Below, in pieces: positions 40,200 through 49,261 of a DNA stretch of 64,000 bases. This DNA is from Tyzzerella sp. (lineage in GTDB: Bacteria; Bacillota; Clostridia; Lachnospirales; Lachnospiraceae): NCBI GenBank assembly GCA_017416155.1, contig JAFQDE010000015.1, positions 62,001 through 126,000 on the forward strand. The letters are read 5' to 3'. Made by a program: the position numbers and the translations under genes. A model generated the notes under the pieces. That model was given only the letters and a program-made list of their open reading frames with translations, searched no databases and was not told where the DNA came from. Every line of letters begins with the position of its first letter. Positions within the stretch are counted from its first letter, which is position 1.

Positions 40200-41068
40200 T
40201 TACATATATTACATCCCAGATTACATCCGGTCGGAGTTCCGGCACATCCTCCCATCGCTGTTTCACGTAATTCAAAAGGGAGACTTCTTCCGACGCGAAG
40301 CATGGCATCGGCTATCTCGTCAAATGGGATATGATGTTTGACACCGCTTAGCACGAGTTCGGCTGAGGTAATGGCATTAGCTACACCGATGGCATTTCTG
40401 CTTTGGCATGGTGATTCCACAAGTCCTGCAATCGGATCACATACTAAACCGAGAAGGTTAGATAGTGCGAAGCTTGCAGCATCCAGACACATTTCCGGAG
40501 TACCACCCATAATCTCTACAATGGCACTTGCAGCCATAGCACTTGCAGAACCAACTTCTGCCTGACATCCGGCTTCGGCACCAGATACAGAAGCATTTTT
40601 CATCAGAAGGTAGCCGATGGCACTTGCATTTACAAGTCCTTTGCATAGCGATTCATCATTTATATTGTGTTCGTCTGCGAGAGCAAGAAGCACACCCGGA
40701 ACAACACCGGAAGAACCGGCAGTCGGGGCTGCTACGATAAGTCCCATGGACGCGTTGACTTCTAATACCGCCATACTGTACGCGATTGCTTTGGATAGCA
40801 TAGTTCCTGTCACACACTCTGCAGTTTTTCCGTGATCGGAGACCTGTTTTGCCTCGCCGCCAATCAGTCCTCCGATAGATTTCCCGGGATTTTCGAGTGG
40901 CTTTGTTGCAGACTGTTTCATAATAGACAGAACTTTCTTTAATTTCTCATCAACTTTTTCTATCGTAAGGGAGCCTGTAGTAGTCTCTCTCAGTTTCATA
41001 ATGTCAGAGATAGGAGCGTTCATTTCCTGACATTTCTTTAATAAATCTTTTCCATTATAAAAATCCAT
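40196..41068 (-). CDS. sdaAA: L-serine dehydratase, iron-sulfur dependent, alpha subunit
   Basis: 290 residues. Conserved motifs include APTAGSSGVVPGVLLAL, NASVSGAEAGCQAEVGSASAMAA and LGLVCDPIAGLVESPCQSRNA. The Cys residues in these and in the C-terminal GCNLGCNICK would coordinate the 4Fe-4S cluster. With the beta subunit it deaminates L-serine to pyruvate and ammonia in the cytoplasm and is oxygen-labile, which fits an anaerobe. It lies 12 bases after sdaAB on the minus strand, and TATAGGAGGATACC supplies its ribosome site. Confidence 0.97.
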   Translation of the reverse strand: MDFYNGKDLLKKCQEMNAPISDIMKLRETTTGSLTIEKVDEKLKKVLSIMKQSATKPLENPGKSIGGLIGGEAKQVSDHGKTAECVTGTMLSKAIAYSMAVLEVNASMGLIVAAPTAGSSGVVPGVLLALADEHNINDESLCKGLVNASAIGYLLMKNASVSGAEAGCQAEVGSASAMAASAIVEIMGGTPEMCLDAASFALSNLLGLVCDPIAGLVESPCQSRNAIGVANAITSAELVLSGVKHHIPFDEIADAMLRVGRSLPFELRETAMGGCAGTPTGCNLGCNICK

Positions 41069-41080
41069 ATAGGTATCCTC

Positions 41081-41749
41081 CTATAGTTGAATTAACATCA
41101 GATTATCGACATTCGGATTCATGCGAATCTTATCCAATACTTCTTCCGGAATGTTGTGGTCAGACTCTACGACAGTATAAGCGTTAGCCCCCTTGTTTTC
41201 ACGGAAGAGACGCATAAATGCAATGTTAACTTCTTGTTCGCTGAGCGCCTGTGTAATATGAGCTACCACACCAGGCTTGTCCTGTTGATGTACAATCAGA
41301 GTACTGTATTCGCCGGTAAACTCTACGTCTATATTATCAATACGCACTATTTTCATTTTACCACCACCGATGGATTCGCCGCGAACGGAGAGAGTGTGGC
41401 CGTTCTTACCAATGATGTCTATATCTGCGGTGTTCGGATGGTTGGTAGTTGTTGTTTCATCTATTATATAGTCGAATTCCACACCCATTTCTTTGGCATG
41501 TGCAAAGGCATCACGAATACGCTCATCATCAGTTGCAAAGCCAAGCATACCACCGAGCAATGCACGATCCGTACCATGTCCGCGATAGGTTTTTGCAAAG
41601 GAACCATATAAGGTGAAAGTCACCTTCTGTATTGGTTCCGGAAACATTTTGCGCGCCATAAGGGCAATGGAAACTGCACCTGCTGTATGGGAACTGGATG
41701 GACCAATCATGTTTGGACCAATTACGTCAAAAATACTTAAAAAGTTCAT
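41081..41749 (-). CDS. sdaAB: L-serine dehydratase, iron-sulfur dependent, beta subunit
   Basis: 222 residues. The N-terminal serine-dehydratase beta domain (FDVIGPNMIGPSSSHTAGAVSIA, TYRGHGTDRALLGGMLG) is followed by an ACT domain (about 148-220: STLIVHQQDKPGVVAHITQAL) that may sense serine. It is the partner of the alpha subunit encoded immediately downstream. The order beta-alpha is the usual two-gene arrangement in Clostridia and Bacilli. The start region is divergent from nrdG, separated by 154 bases with a 14-bp inverted repeat. Confidence 0.97.
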   Translation of the reverse strand: MNFLSIFDVIGPNMIGPSSSHTAGAVSIALMARKMFPEPIQKVTFTLYGSFAKTYRGHGTDRALLGGMLGFATDDERIRDAFAHAKEMGVEFDYIIDETTTTNHPNTADIDIIGKNGHTLSVRGESIGGGKMKIVRIDNIDVEFTGEYSTLIVHQQDKPGVVAHITQALSEQEVNIAFMRLFRENKGANAYTVVESDHNIPEEVLDKIRMNPNVDNLMLIQL

Positions 41750-41816
41750 AATGTTGATCTCCTTGAAAATCTTCTATGAATTAGTATAACAGAAAAAACA
41801 TTTCACAGTGATTATT

Positions 41817-41856
41817 TTTCAAGAAAAAGTTATTTTCAAATGACTTTTTCTTGAAA
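41817..41856. repeat. 14-bp perfect inverted repeat overlapping the nrdG -35 box
   Basis: TTTCAAGAAAAAGT (41817-41830) and ACTTTTTCTTGAAA (41843-41856) are exact inverses with a 12-base loop. The right arm ends with TTGAAA, which is also the likely -35 of nrdG. It could be an operator or a hairpin; no T-run or gene end makes it a terminator. Confidence 0.6.
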
Positions 41857-41879
41857 TGGAGAGTTTATAAGCGTATATT
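41851..41879 (+). promoter_or_regulatory. Predicted nrdG promoter
   Basis: TTGAAA (41851-41856), a 17-base spacer and TATATT (41874-41879), 25 bases before the start codon. Confidence 0.55.
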
Positions 41880-41903
41880 CTTCTTATATAGGAGAAAAAC
41901 ATT

Positions 41904-42596
41904 ATGAGAATACAAGGTTTACAAAAACTAACACTTTTAGATTATCCAGAGCACACTGCATGCACGGTATTTACAGCAGGCTGCAATTTCCGTTGTCCGT
42001 TCTGTCACAATGCGTCTTTGGTGGTAGATATTCCCAAAGAGGTTTCTGTTAGCGAAGAGGAGTTCTTCACGTTTTTGGGAAAACGAATTGGAATATTGGA
42101 CGGAGTATGTGTGAGTGGGGGAGAGCCGCTTCTGCAACCGGATATTGAATTGTTTATTAAGAAGATAAAGGATATGGGATTCGCGGTGAAGTTGGATACT
42201 AACGGCAGTTTTCCGGACAAGCTGATTCGTTTAGTGGAACAGGGGCTTGTGGACTATGTTGCAATGGATATTAAGAATAGTCCGGAAAGTTATGCAATTA
42301 CAACAGGTCTGGAAGTGCTGGATGTTGAGGTTATTAGGAAAAGTGTTTCTTATTTAAAAGAGGGGCATGTACCTTATGAATTTCGTACAACCGTGGTGAA
42401 GCATTACCATTCAAAAGAAAGTTTTAAAGAGATTGGTAAGTGGCTTCAGGGAACAGAAAAGTATTTCTTGCAGAAATTTGTGGATTCCGGTGATTTGATT
42501 GGAAAACATACTAGGGGTTGTGACGAAAAAGAAATGAAAGAGTTCTTGCAGGTGGTTCAAGCATATATACCTAATGCGAAATTGCGGGGAATGTAA
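41904..42596 (+). CDS. nrdG: Anaerobic ribonucleotide reductase activating enzyme (radical SAM)
   Basis: 230 residues. The motif CNFRCPFCHN near residue 30 is the C-x3-C-x2-C cluster site of radical SAM enzymes, and GVCVSGGEPLLQPD is the SAM-binding GGE motif. It uses SAM and a 4Fe-4S cluster to place the glycyl radical on NrdD, whose gene follows 130 bases later with its own promoter. The length is near that of the longer NrdG-like pyruvate-formate-lyase-activase group. TAGGAG precedes the ATG. The reverse order (nrdD then nrdG) is common elsewhere. Confidence 0.92.
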   Translation: MRIQGLQKLTLLDYPEHTACTVFTAGCNFRCPFCHNASLVVDIPKEVSVSEEEFFTFLGKRIGILDGVCVSGGEPLLQPDIELFIKKIKDMGFAVKLDTNGSFPDKLIRLVEQGLVDYVAMDIKNSPESYAITTGLEVLDVEVIRKSVSYLKEGHVPYEFRTTVVKHYHSKESFKEIGKWLQGTEKYFLQKFVDSGDLIGKHTRGCDEKEMKEFLQVVQAYIPNAKLRGM

Positions 42597-42600
42597 GTTT

Positions 42601-42659
42601 AACAACAAGATATTATGTTTTAGAAATACATAAAAAACACAATATCTTGTTGTTTTTTG
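42601..42659 (+). terminator. 14-bp stem terminator after nrdG, right arm overlapping a NrdR box
   Basis: AACAACAAGATATT (42601-42614) pairs perfectly with AATATCTTGTTGTT (42641-42654), followed by TTTT. The loop is 26 bases. The right arm overlaps the first NrdR box (42637-42652), so the same bases serve RNA and DNA roles. Confidence 0.7.
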
Positions 42660-42690
42660 TATTGACGAACACTATTTATAGTGCTAAAAT
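42637..42690 (+). promoter_or_regulatory. nrdD promoter with two NrdR boxes
   Basis: The -35 TTGACG (42662-42667) and -10 TAAAAT (42685-42690) have a 17-base spacer. Box 2, ACACTATTTATAGTGC (42669-42684), fills that spacer. Box 1, ACACAATATCTTGTTG (42637-42652), lies 32 bases upstream start to start, three helical turns. Both resemble the NrdR consensus ACACWATATATWGTGT. The arrangement matches known NrdR operators, which repress ribonucleotide reductase genes when dATP is high. Confidence 0.85.
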
Positions 42691-42726
42691 AGTCAAACAG
42701 GGGATTGAGTACGGAGGAAGAAAGAA

Positions 42727-45087
42727 ATGTACCAGGTAAAGAAAAGAGACGGAAAGATTGCAGAGTTTAACCTGCAAAAGATTGCGACTGCGATTACAAA
42801 AGCATTCGAAGCCAAAGAAATCGAGACTCATTCGGACATCATTGACATGCTGGCACTTAAAGTAACAGCAGATTTTACTAGCAAGATTAAGGACGGATAT
42901 GTTCGTGTGGAAGACATTCAGGACAGTGTGGAATCTGTTCTGATTCAGGCAGGATATGGCGAAGTTGCGAAGGGCTATATCTTGTATCGTAAGCAAAGAG
43001 AAAGAATTCGTAACATGAAGTCTACAGTTCTCGACTACAAAGAGATTGTGGATAACTATGTTAATGTCAACGACTGGCGTGTAAAAGAGAACTCTACAGT
43101 TACATATTCTGTAGGTGGTTTGATTCTTAGCAACTCAGGAGCGATTACAGCTAACTATTGGTTGTCTGAGATTTATGATGAAGAGATTAGCAACGCACAC
43201 AGAAACGCAGACATTCACATTCATGACTTGTCAATGTTGACAGGTTACTGTGCGGGATGGTCCTTAAAACAACTAATTCAGGAAGGATTAGGGGGAGTTG
43301 TTGGAAAGATTACATCTGCACCTGCAAAACATTTATCAACGCTTTGTAACCAGATGGTTAACTTCTTAGGTATCATGCAGAATGAATGGGCAGGAGCACA
43401 AGCTTTCTCATCATTCGATACATACCTTGCACCATTTGTAAAAGTGGACAACTTAAGCTATGATCAAGTGAAAAAATGTGTGGAATCATTTGTATATGGT
43501 GTGAATACACCTAGCCGTTGGGGAACACAGTCACCATTTACAAACATTACATTGGACTGGACTGTTCCGAATGACCTTGCTGAGCTTCCTGCAATCGTTG
43601 GCGGCAAAGAGATGGATTTCAAATACAAAGATTGTAAGAAAGAAATGGATATGGTTAACAAGGCATTCCTTGAAATCATGATTGAAGGTGATGCGAACGG
43701 CCGTGGATTCCAATATCCGATTCCTACATATTCTATTACAAGAGACTTTGATTGGTCTGATACAGAGAACAACCGTCTGTTATTTGAAATGACAGCAAAA
43801 TACGGAACACCATATTTCTCTAATTATATCAACAGTGATATGGAACCAAGTGATGTAAGAAGTATGTGCTGCCGCCTGAGATTAGACCTTCGTGAACTTC
43901 GCAAGAAATCCGGTGGTTTCTTCGGTAGTGGTGAAAGTACAGGTTCGGTAGGTGTTGTTACAATTAATATGCCGAGAATCGCATATCTTTCAAATGATGA
44001 GAGTGAATTCTACAGAAGATTGGACCGCTTGATGGATATTTCGGCACGTTCACTCAGCGTAAAACGTTCGATTATTACCAAACTTTTGGATGAGGGGCTG
44101 TATCCATATACAAAGAAATATCTAGGAACATTTGCAAATCACTTCTCAACAATCGGTCTTGTCGGTATGAACGAGGCAGGACTTAATGCGAAGTGGTTAC
44201 AGGCAGACATGACTCATGAAAAGACTCAGGAATTCTCAAAACAGGTACTTAACCACATGAGAGAGAGACTTTCAGATTATCAGGAAATGTATGGCGACCT
44301 TTACAACTTGGAAGCTACACCTGCAGAGTCAACAACTTATCGTCTTGCAAAACATGACGTAGCAAGATACCCGGATATTATCACAGCAGCAGAAGAAGGC
44401 GGAGCACCATACTATACAAATAGCTCACACCTTCCGGTTGGATATACATCTGATATTTTCGAAGCCCTTGATATTCAAGATGAACTTCAGACATTGTACA
44501 CATCAGGAACTGTATTCCATGCATTCCTTGGTGAGAAGCTTCCTGATTGGAGAGCAGCAGCAGACCTCGTTCGTAAGATTGCTGAGAACTACAAGCTTCC
44601 ATACTATACAATGTCACCTACATATTCCATCTGTAAGGATCATGGTTATTTAACTGGTGAGCAGTACAGTTGTCCATATTGTGATGCAGTGACGGAAGTC
44701 TACAGCCGTATCACAGGATACTATCGTCCGGTTCAGAACTGGAATGATGGTAAGGCTCAAGAGTACAAAGAGCGTAAGGTTTACGACATTGCTAATTCAA
44801 AGTTAGTAGAGAAAGAAGCAGTAGCTACGAAGGAAGCACCGGTAGTTGCAGATGTGGCAGACAGAACCATGTTATTTACAACAAAGACTTGTCCAAACTG
44901 CAGAATCGTATGTGGTATGCTCGAAGATGCGAACATTGCATACGAGAAAATCGATGCAGAAGAAGCACCGGAATTGGTAGAACAATTCGGAATCAGACAA
45001 GCTCCTACATTGGTAGTAGTGAAGAACGGTGAGGCAAGCATCTATGCAAATGCATCTAATATCATCGGATATATCAGTGAAAACTAA
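42727..45087 (+). CDS. nrdD: Anaerobic (class III) ribonucleoside-triphosphate reductase with C-terminal redoxin domain
   Basis: 786 residues. An ATP-cone allosteric domain (about 1-95: VKKRDGKIAEFNLQKI) senses ATP/dATP. The catalytic barrel follows, then a zinc site with two CxxC-like pairs (ICKDHGYL, YSCPYCDAV) and the glycyl-radical site RITGYYRP (Gly664). The C-terminal ~75 residues (from about 713) form a glutaredoxin/thioredoxin-like domain, TTKTCPNCRIV, with Cys722 and Cys725. E. coli NrdD uses formate and lacks this domain; a fused redoxin suggests a built-in thiol reductant, as reported for the thioredoxin-dependent NrdD subgroup. It reduces NTPs to dNTPs without oxygen. AGGAAG lies upstream of the ATG. 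Confidence 0.96.
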   Translation: MYQVKKRDGKIAEFNLQKIATAITKAFEAKEIETHSDIIDMLALKVTADFTSKIKDGYVRVEDIQDSVESVLIQAGYGEVAKGYILYRKQRERIRNMKSTVLDYKEIVDNYVNVNDWRVKENSTVTYSVGGLILSNSGAITANYWLSEIYDEEISNAHRNADIHIHDLSMLTGYCAGWSLKQLIQEGLGGVVGKITSAPAKHLSTLCNQMVNFLGIMQNEWAGAQAFSSFDTYLAPFVKVDNLSYDQVKKCVESFVYGVNTPSRWGTQSPFTNITLDWTVPNDLAELPAIVGGKEMDFKYKDCKKEMDMVNKAFLEIMIEGDANGRGFQYPIPTYSITRDFDWSDTENNRLLFEMTAKYGTPYFSNYINSDMEPSDVRSMCCRLRLDLRELRKKSGGFFGSGESTGSVGVVTINMPRIAYLSNDESEFYRRLDRLMDISARSLSVKRSIITKLLDEGLYPYTKKYLGTFANHFSTIGLVGMNEAGLNAKWLQADMTHEKTQEFSKQVLNHMRERLSDYQEMYGDLYNLEATPAESTTYRLAKHDVARYPDIITAAEEGGAPYYTNSSHLPVGYTSDIFEALDIQDELQTLYTSGTVFHAFLGEKLPDWRAAADLVRKIAENYKLPYYTMSPTYSICKDHGYLTGEQYSCPYCDAVTEVYSRITGYYRPVQNWNDGKAQEYKERKVYDIANSKLVEKEAVATKEAPVVADVADRTMLFTTKTCPNCRIVCGMLEDANIAYEKIDAEEAPELVEQFGIRQAPTLVVVKNGEASIYANASNIIGYISEN

Positions 45088-45090
45088 GGA

Positions 45091-45119
45091 TTGACGAATG
45101 GGGAAACAAGTAATATAAT
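45091..45119 (+). promoter_or_regulatory. Sigma-A promoter of the thrS leader
   Basis: TTGACG (45091-45096), a 17-base spacer and a perfect TATAAT (45114-45119). The -35 begins four bases after the nrdD stop. Confidence 0.85.
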
Positions 45120-45125
45120 ATTAAC

Positions 45126-45364
45126 ATATGTGAAAGGCGATGACGGAACGAGTAACTATTCGGAACCATCCAGAGAGAGAAGCGTATGCTGAGAGCTTCT
45201 TATGCGGAAGGGTAGTGAAGACCACTCCTGAGCTGTGCGCGATAAGCGTTGCCGTGATTCCGCGTTAAGGAAACCAGAGTGAAATATTAAGGTGGAACCG
45301 TGTGTTAATTAAAACGACGCACCCTTAAGCAATAATCAATTATTGCCTAAGGGTGTTTTTTATT
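45126..45364 (+). promoter_or_regulatory. T-box riboswitch (tRNA-Thr sensing) controlling thrS
   Basis: The leader has the T-box core AAGGTGGAACCGTG (45289-45302), a stem I with an AGAGA-type loop and GCTGAGAGCTTC, and a candidate specifier ACC at 45221-45223 (Thr codon) just before ACTCCTGAGC. The terminator CACCCTTA-x-GCAATAAT (45320-45336) with ATTATTGC-x-TAAGGGTG (45339-45355) is followed by nine T residues. Uncharged tRNA-Thr should stabilise the antiterminator and allow thrS transcription. Confidence 0.93.
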
Positions 45365-45416
45365 TTCATAATAAAAAACATCCGAAGGCTCCAAAAAAAA
45401 TCAAGGAGGATGCAAA

Positions 45417-47384
45417 ATGAAAGTAATGCTAAAAGACGGCTCTAGTATGGAATTCGAAAATGGCATTTCCGTATTAGATGTTGCAAAATCAATCAGCGAG
45501 GGCCTCGGAAGAGCAGCCTGCGCAGCAAAGGTAAATGGTGAAGTAGTGGACATCAGAACAGAACTCGACGGAGACTGTGAACTTGAGATTCTGACATTCC
45601 GTGATGACGAAGGAAAGAAAGCATTCAGACATACAGCATCTCATGTGATGGCTCAGGCTGTTAAGAGATTGTATCCGGATGTTAAATTAGCAATCGGACC
45701 TGCAATTGAAGATGGATTCTACTACGATTTTGACAAAGCCACTGCATTTTCAGCAGACGAGCTTGCCGAAATTGAAAAAGAGATGAAGAAGATTGTAAAA
45801 GAAAATATCAGATTAGAAAGGTTCACACTTCCTAGAGAAGAAGCAATCAAATTTATGGAAGAAAAAGAGGAGCCATATAAAGTGGAATTGATTAAGGACC
45901 TTCCGGAAGGCTCCGTGATTTCCTTCTACAAACAGGGAGATTTTGTAGACCTCTGTGCAGGGCCTCATCTTATGAGTACGAAAGCAATCAAAGCATTCAA
46001 ACTCATTTCATCATCAATGGCTTACTGGAGAGGTGATTCTAACAAGGCACAACTTCAGCGTATCTATGCGACAGCATATGACAACAAAGAGGATTTAGCG
46101 GCTCACATGGAACATTTGGAAGATATCAAGAAACGTGACCATAATAAACTTGGTCGTGAGATGGAACTCTTTGCAACGGTTGATGTAATCGGTCAAGGCC
46201 TTCCTCTTATGCTTCCAAAGGGAACAAAGATGATTATGAAACTCCAGAGATGGATTGAAGATTTGGAAGATAAAGAATGGGGATATGTTCGTACGAAGAC
46301 TCCGCTTATGGCAAAATCTGACCTTTATAAGATTTCAGGACACTGGGATCACTACAAAGATGGCATGTTTGTGTTAGGTGATGAAGAAGTGGACAAAGAA
46401 GTATTTGCACTTCGTCCGATGACATGTCCATTCCAATACTATGTATATAAGAATTCACAGAAATCATACCGTGATCTTCCATATAGAATGGGTGAGACAT
46501 CTACATTATTCCGTAATGAAGATTCCGGTGAAATGCATGGACTTACACGTGTACGCCAATTTACAATCAGTGAAGGTCACAATGTAATTCGTCCGGATCA
46601 GGCAGAAGAAGAACTTCAGAACTGCTTGAACCTTGCAATTCACATTTTAACAACTTTGGGATTGCAGGATGAAGTAACTTACCGCTTGTCAAAATGGGAT
46701 CCGGAAAACAAAACAAAATATCTTGGCGACGAAGCATACTGGGAGAGCACACAGGATGCGCTTCGTCAAATCTTGATTGAAAAAGGAATTAGCTTTACAG
46801 AGGCTGACGGAGAAGCTGCATTCTACGGACCGAAGATTGATATCCAGGCAAAGAACGTATATGGTAAAGAAGATACCATGATTACGATTCAGTTAGACTG
46901 TGCGATTGCAGAGAAATTCGATATGTACTATATCGATCAGAATGGAGAAAAGGTTCGTCCTTACATCATTCATAGAACATCACTTGGATGTTACGAGAGA
47001 ACACTTGCTTGGCTCATTGAAAAATATGCAGGTAAGTTCCCGACATGGCTCTGTCCGGAACAGGTACGTATCCTTCCTATTTCTGAGAAATATGCAGACT
47101 ATGCAGAGAAGGTTCGCAAGGAGCTTGCAAGAAATGATGTGGATGTTACAGTTGACAATCGTTCTGAAAAGATTGGTTACAAGATTCGTGATGCAAGACT
47201 TTCAAGACTTCCATACATGCTCATCGTAGGTGAGAAGGAAGAGGCAGAAGGACTTGTTTCCGTAAGAAGCCGTTTTGCAGGTGATGAAGGTCAGAAGAGC
47301 ATCGAAGCATTTGTAGAACAGATTTGCAAAGAAATCCGTACGAAAGAGATTCGTAAGGAAGAAGTACAAGAAGAGAATAAGTAA
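45417..47384 (+). CDS. thrS: Threonine-tRNA ligase
   Basis: 655 residues with all usual domains: TGS (1-60), the SAD/editing domain with HTASHVMAQ (about 73-81) and CAGPHL, the class II catalytic core with zinc ligands in RPMTCPFQYY, motif 2 (GLTRVRQFTISEGH) and motif 3 (HRTSLGCYERTLAWL), then an anticodon-binding domain (QVRILPISEKYADYA). It charges tRNA-Thr and edits Ser-tRNA-Thr. AAGGAGG lies nine bases before the ATG. Expression is set by the T-box upstream. Confidence 0.98.
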   Translation: MKVMLKDGSSMEFENGISVLDVAKSISEGLGRAACAAKVNGEVVDIRTELDGDCELEILTFRDDEGKKAFRHTASHVMAQAVKRLYPDVKLAIGPAIEDGFYYDFDKATAFSADELAEIEKEMKKIVKENIRLERFTLPREEAIKFMEEKEEPYKVELIKDLPEGSVISFYKQGDFVDLCAGPHLMSTKAIKAFKLISSSMAYWRGDSNKAQLQRIYATAYDNKEDLAAHMEHLEDIKKRDHNKLGREMELFATVDVIGQGLPLMLPKGTKMIMKLQRWIEDLEDKEWGYVRTKTPLMAKSDLYKISGHWDHYKDGMFVLGDEEVDKEVFALRPMTCPFQYYVYKNSQKSYRDLPYRMGETSTLFRNEDSGEMHGLTRVRQFTISEGHNVIRPDQAEEELQNCLNLAIHILTTLGLQDEVTYRLSKWDPENKTKYLGDEAYWESTQDALRQILIEKGISFTEADGEAAFYGPKIDIQAKNVYGKEDTMITIQLDCAIAEKFDMYYIDQNGEKVRPYIIHRTSLGCYERTLAWLIEKYAGKFPTWLCPEQVRILPISEKYADYAEKVRKELARNDVDVTVDNRSEKIGYKIRDARLSRLPYMLIVGEKEEAEGLVSVRSRFAGDEGQKSIEAFVEQICKEIRTKEIRKEEVQEENK

Positions 47385-47440
47385 TAAAAAAGGAGGGGAG
47401 GAAGGTATCTTTCTCGCTTTTTGTTAGAGGAGGTGTTGTT

Positions 47441-48235
47441 ATGAAACTCGGATTTATCGGTTGTGGGAATATGGCAACAGCTATTATCAGGGGTATTATT
47501 TCAAATGGCATTCTGGATGCTGATGAGATTATAGCATCGTGTAAAACTGCGGAAAGCAGAGAAAAGGCAAAAGCAAGTCTTGGGATTGTGATAGCAGAAA
47601 GCAACAGAGAAGTTGTAGAGAAGGCAGAAGTAATTGTGCTTGCTGTGAAACCACAATTTTTTGAAGTAGTAATTGCAGAGATTAAGGATGTTGTTCGTAA
47701 TGACCAGATGGTGATTACGTTGGCACCCGGAAAGGCACTTGCATGGCTCGAGGCACAGTTTGGTAAACAGCTTAAAATCATTCGTACAATGCCGAACACA
47801 CCTGCGATGGTGCAGGAGGGTATGACTGCCGTTTGTCCAAATCCATATGTAACAGAGGATGATTTGGCATATGTGACACGAATTTTGGAAGGCTGTGGTG
47901 CTGTAGAAGTAGTTCCGGAACGACTGATTGACGCAGTGGTTGCTGTCAGCGGAAGCTCACCGGCATATATTTATATACTTATTGAAGCAATGGCAGATGC
48001 GGCTGTAGCGGAGGGAATGCCAAGAAAACAGGCGTATGCATTTGCAGCAAAGGCTGTTATGGGTAGTGCCAAGATGGTTCTTGAGACAGGAAAACATCCG
48101 GGAGAACTCAAAGATATGGTGTGTTCACCGGGAGGAACAACGATTGAGGCCGTAAAGGTCTTGGAAGAGACAGGATTTCGAGGTTCTGTGATGCAGGCAA
48201 TGGAGGTCTGTGCGGAGAAATCAAGAAATATGTAA
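47441..48235 (+). CDS. proC: Pyrroline-5-carboxylate reductase
   Basis: 264 residues. The Rossmann motif GFIGCGNMATAIIRG binds NAD(P)H. RTMPNTPAMVQEGMTAV and the C-terminal signature (VAVSGSSPAYIYILIEAMADAAV, DMVCSPGGTTIEAVKVLEE) are diagnostic of P5C reductase. It catalyses the last step of proline synthesis. TTAGAGGAGGTG precedes the ATG, 56 bases after thrS with no terminator between. sppA follows 12 bases later. Confidence 0.96.
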   Translation: MKLGFIGCGNMATAIIRGIISNGILDADEIIASCKTAESREKAKASLGIVIAESNREVVEKAEVIVLAVKPQFFEVVIAEIKDVVRNDQMVITLAPGKALAWLEAQFGKQLKIIRTMPNTPAMVQEGMTAVCPNPYVTEDDLAYVTRILEGCGAVEVVPERLIDAVVAVSGSSPAYIYILIEAMADAAVAEGMPRKQAYAFAAKAVMGSAKMVLETGKHPGELKDMVCSPGGTTIEAVKVLEETGFRGSVMQAMEVCAEKSRNM

Positions 48236-48247
48236 GAGGACAATATT

Positions 48248-49261
48248 ATGAAGAAGAAACAGATTATAGGAATTATTGTTACCGGACTTGTCATTATTGC
48301 AGTAGGGGTGACAGGTGTTCTTGGAAATGTAATTAAAGCAAAATTCACAGAGACAGAAGAGACAATGGGATTTTGGGAAAGTATTATGAGTGCAGATATA
48401 TCTGAGGAAATTATTCTTCCGGAAGAAGATTTTATTGGTCTTATCAATGTTGAAGGAGAGATTGGTCCAAGCACGGAGAGTCTATGGAGTTACACGGAAA
48501 GCACTTATAATCATGATCTCTATATGGACTATGTTGATTCACTGATTCATGCAGATAATAACAAAGGAATTATGTTATACATAGACAGTCCTGGAGGAAC
48601 AGTCTATGAAAGCGATGAGCTTTATTTAAAACTGATGGAGTATAAAAAGGTTACAGGAAGACCGATTTATGCGTACTTCGCTTCGCAGGCATGCTCCGGA
48701 GGCTATTATATCGCAATGGCGGCAGATTATATTGTGGCCAATCGAAATTGTTGGACGGGTTCTATTGGTGTTATCGTTTCTCTTTTAAATTGTAAAGACT
48801 TGTATGATAAACTTGGCATTGAAGAAATCGATATCACAAGCGGTGCCAATAAGGCAATGGGTTCAGCGGCATTGGATTTGACCGAGGAGCAATATGCTAT
48901 ATTACAAAGTCTTGTAGATGAAGCGTATGACCAATTCGTAGAGATTGTTTGCGATGGGCGTAAGATGGATGATGCTACGGTCCGCTCGTTGGCAGATGGC
49001 AGAATCTATTCGGCAAAACAGGCGGCAGAACATAAACTTGTAGATCTAGTTGGAACAATGGATGAGGCAAAGGCGGCTTTAGAAAAGAAGGCAAAGGTTT
49101 CAGGAGATATTACATATTATGCTCCGGAAAACGGGGCATCCGGAATGTTCTCAGTGTTGTATGGCATGGTGAACCAATGGAAACCGAAGTCCGATACAGA
49201 ATTAGCAACAGATATTATCGAGAATAAAGGAAACGGGGTGCTGAAATACTATGCAAAATAA
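48248..49261 (+). CDS. sppA: Signal peptide peptidase SppA (S49 protease)
   Basis: 337 residues. One N-terminal membrane segment (about 4-24) leaves the protease outside. The S49 domain has VLYIDSPGG-like MLYIDSPGGTVYES (about 113-126), the catalytic Ser in QACSGGYYIAMAADYIVAN (about 155-158) and the Lys-containing segment ITSGANKAMGS. The length suits the short Gram-positive SppA. It degrades signal peptides left in the membrane after export. It is coupled to proC (12 bases) and overlaps the next gene by 11 bases. Confidence 0.94.
   Translation: MKKKQIIGIIVTGLVIIAVGVTGVLGNVIKAKFTETEETMGFWESIMSADISEEIILPEEDFIGLINVEGEIGPSTESLWSYTESTYNHDLYMDYVDSLIHADNNKGIMLYIDSPGGTVYESDELYLKLMEYKKVTGRPIYAYFASQACSGGYYIAMAADYIVANRNCWTGSIGVIVSLLNCKDLYDKLGIEEIDITSGANKAMGSAALDLTEEQYAILQSLVDEAYDQFVEIVCDGRKMDDATVRSLADGRIYSAKQAAEHKLVDLVGTMDEAKAALEKKAKVSGDITYYAPENGASGMFSVLYGMVNQWKPKSDTELATDIIENKGNGVLKYYAK

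Noticed and set aside
47221-47799. Minus-strand reading frame of 192 codons
   Set aside because: Antisense to the end of thrS and the start of proC; no independent coding evidence.
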